Shown: one piece after another, positions 63,901-64,000 of the stretch
Numbering within the stretch: position 1 is the first letter of the stretch
Layout of the letters: every line of letters begins with the position of its first letter
From: Sisyra terminalis
Lineage: Eukaryota > Arthropoda > Insecta > Neuroptera > Sisyridae
Length of the DNA: 64,000 nt
Assembly (NCBI GenBank): GCA_958496175.1
Contig: OY292279.1
Coordinates: forward strand, 1,612,001-1,676,000
Direction of reading: 5' to 3'
Made by a program: the position numbers and the translations under genes
The notes under the pieces: model-generated
What the model saw: the letters and a program-made list of their open reading frames with translations, nothing else
Database searches by the model: none
Told to the model about the DNA's origin: nothing

Positions 63901-64000
63901 AGTTTTCTAAGCATGAAAATTGAAAGTATACATCCTTCTGTACATGCTATGCAAATTTTTCCGAAAACAAGCCACGTGTACGGGAGATATTGACCATCAA
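60931..64000. repeat. Higher-order repeat, second block (cut by the window end)
   Basis: It repeats the marker variants of the first block: CCAAAAACAAG at 60997 and TATACGTCC at 61523 (offset 4817 bp), then CATCAAAATTG at 61877 and 62247, AATTGGAAGT at 63367, AAGCAGGAAA and AAAATTACAT near 63729 and 63894 (offset 4631 bp). The 186-bp change in offset equals exactly one monomer, so the blocks differ by one monomer gained or lost. Confidence 0.9.

Larger units (their letters stand above)
55681..64000. repeat. Tandem satellite, about 185-bp monomer, about 45 copies, runs off the window
   Basis: Each monomer runs TTTCGTC, a variable A tract (about 7-10), ACCGTGGGTTAACCATCGTTG, TTTTTCACGGAAATCG, CATAAAAGTTTTCTAAGCATG, ACATCCTTCTGTACATGC, GCCACGTGTACGGGAGATAT, AAAGTGGCAGAAGAAATCAC. 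The period is 185-186 bp, varying with the A tract. Copies are nearly identical, with single-base variants marking particular monomers. A repeated 62-codon minus-strand frame is a by-product of the period (185 is not a multiple of 3, so it cannot read on through the array). Strict CENP-B box spacing was not found. The array has no right border in the window. Confidence 0.97.

Noticed and set aside
55681..64000. CENP-B box in the satellite monomer
   Set aside because: TTTCG and CGGGA words occur, but not with the spacing of the 17-bp box on either strand.
1..64000. Bacterial, phage, CRISPR or viral gene modules
   Set aside because: All confident coding sequence is spliced and animal-like; no prokaryotic genes, spacer arrays or viral genes were seen.

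Overview
The window is AT-rich nuclear DNA from an animal, almost certainly an insect. The evidence is four spliced genes with clear metazoan orthologues, mostly very short introns (about 45-90 bp), a Jockey-type LINE, Helitrons, a hAT-type MITE and a large satellite array. The short introns fit Diptera or a similar compact-intron group, but the sequence does not fix the order or species. There are no bacterial operons, CRISPR arrays or phage modules.

Layout. 1-19.4 kb is gene-poor and built from repeats: a palindromic (foldback) MITE split by a Helitron (2.75-4.67 kb), a Jockey LINE split by a 1.3-kb palindrome (7.5-10.3 kb), a decayed relative of that palindrome (13.1-13.7 kb) and a LINE endonuclease fragment (16.5-16.8 kb). 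19.47-27.26 kb (+) is a 14-exon ANKIB1-type RBR ubiquitin ligase gene encoding 1784 residues. 29.25-31.29 kb (+) is a 6-exon GEN1-type Holliday-junction resolvase of 579 residues. A second Helitron follows at 31.5-33.0 kb. 33.55-35.61 kb (-) is a 3-exon HES/Hairy-family bHLH-Orange repressor of 389 residues ending in WRPW, with a hAT MITE in intron 1. 36.6-40.05 kb is a tandem duplication carrying a small spliced-looking open frame; one copy is interrupted by a 1.94-kb palindrome. 40.1-47.6 kb is intergenic DNA with several GC/CpG-rich islands. 49.99-54.06 kb (-) is a 10-exon WDR33 gene of 926 residues. From 55.68 kb to the end is a tandem satellite of about 185-bp monomers, about 45 copies, with a visible higher-order repeat of 25-26 monomers.

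The four genes do not form a pathway. ANKIB1 (ubiquitylation), GEN (recombination) and WDR33 (mRNA 3' end formation) are housekeeping-type genes. The HES gene is a developmental regulator and sits beside the largest non-coding interval, which is where its enhancers would be expected. The most notable non-genic signals are the satellite's higher-order structure, the number of kilobase-scale palindromes, a Helitron insertion whose empty site is preserved 39 kb away, and the duplicated two-exon module with consensus Su(H) sites upstream of the HES gene.
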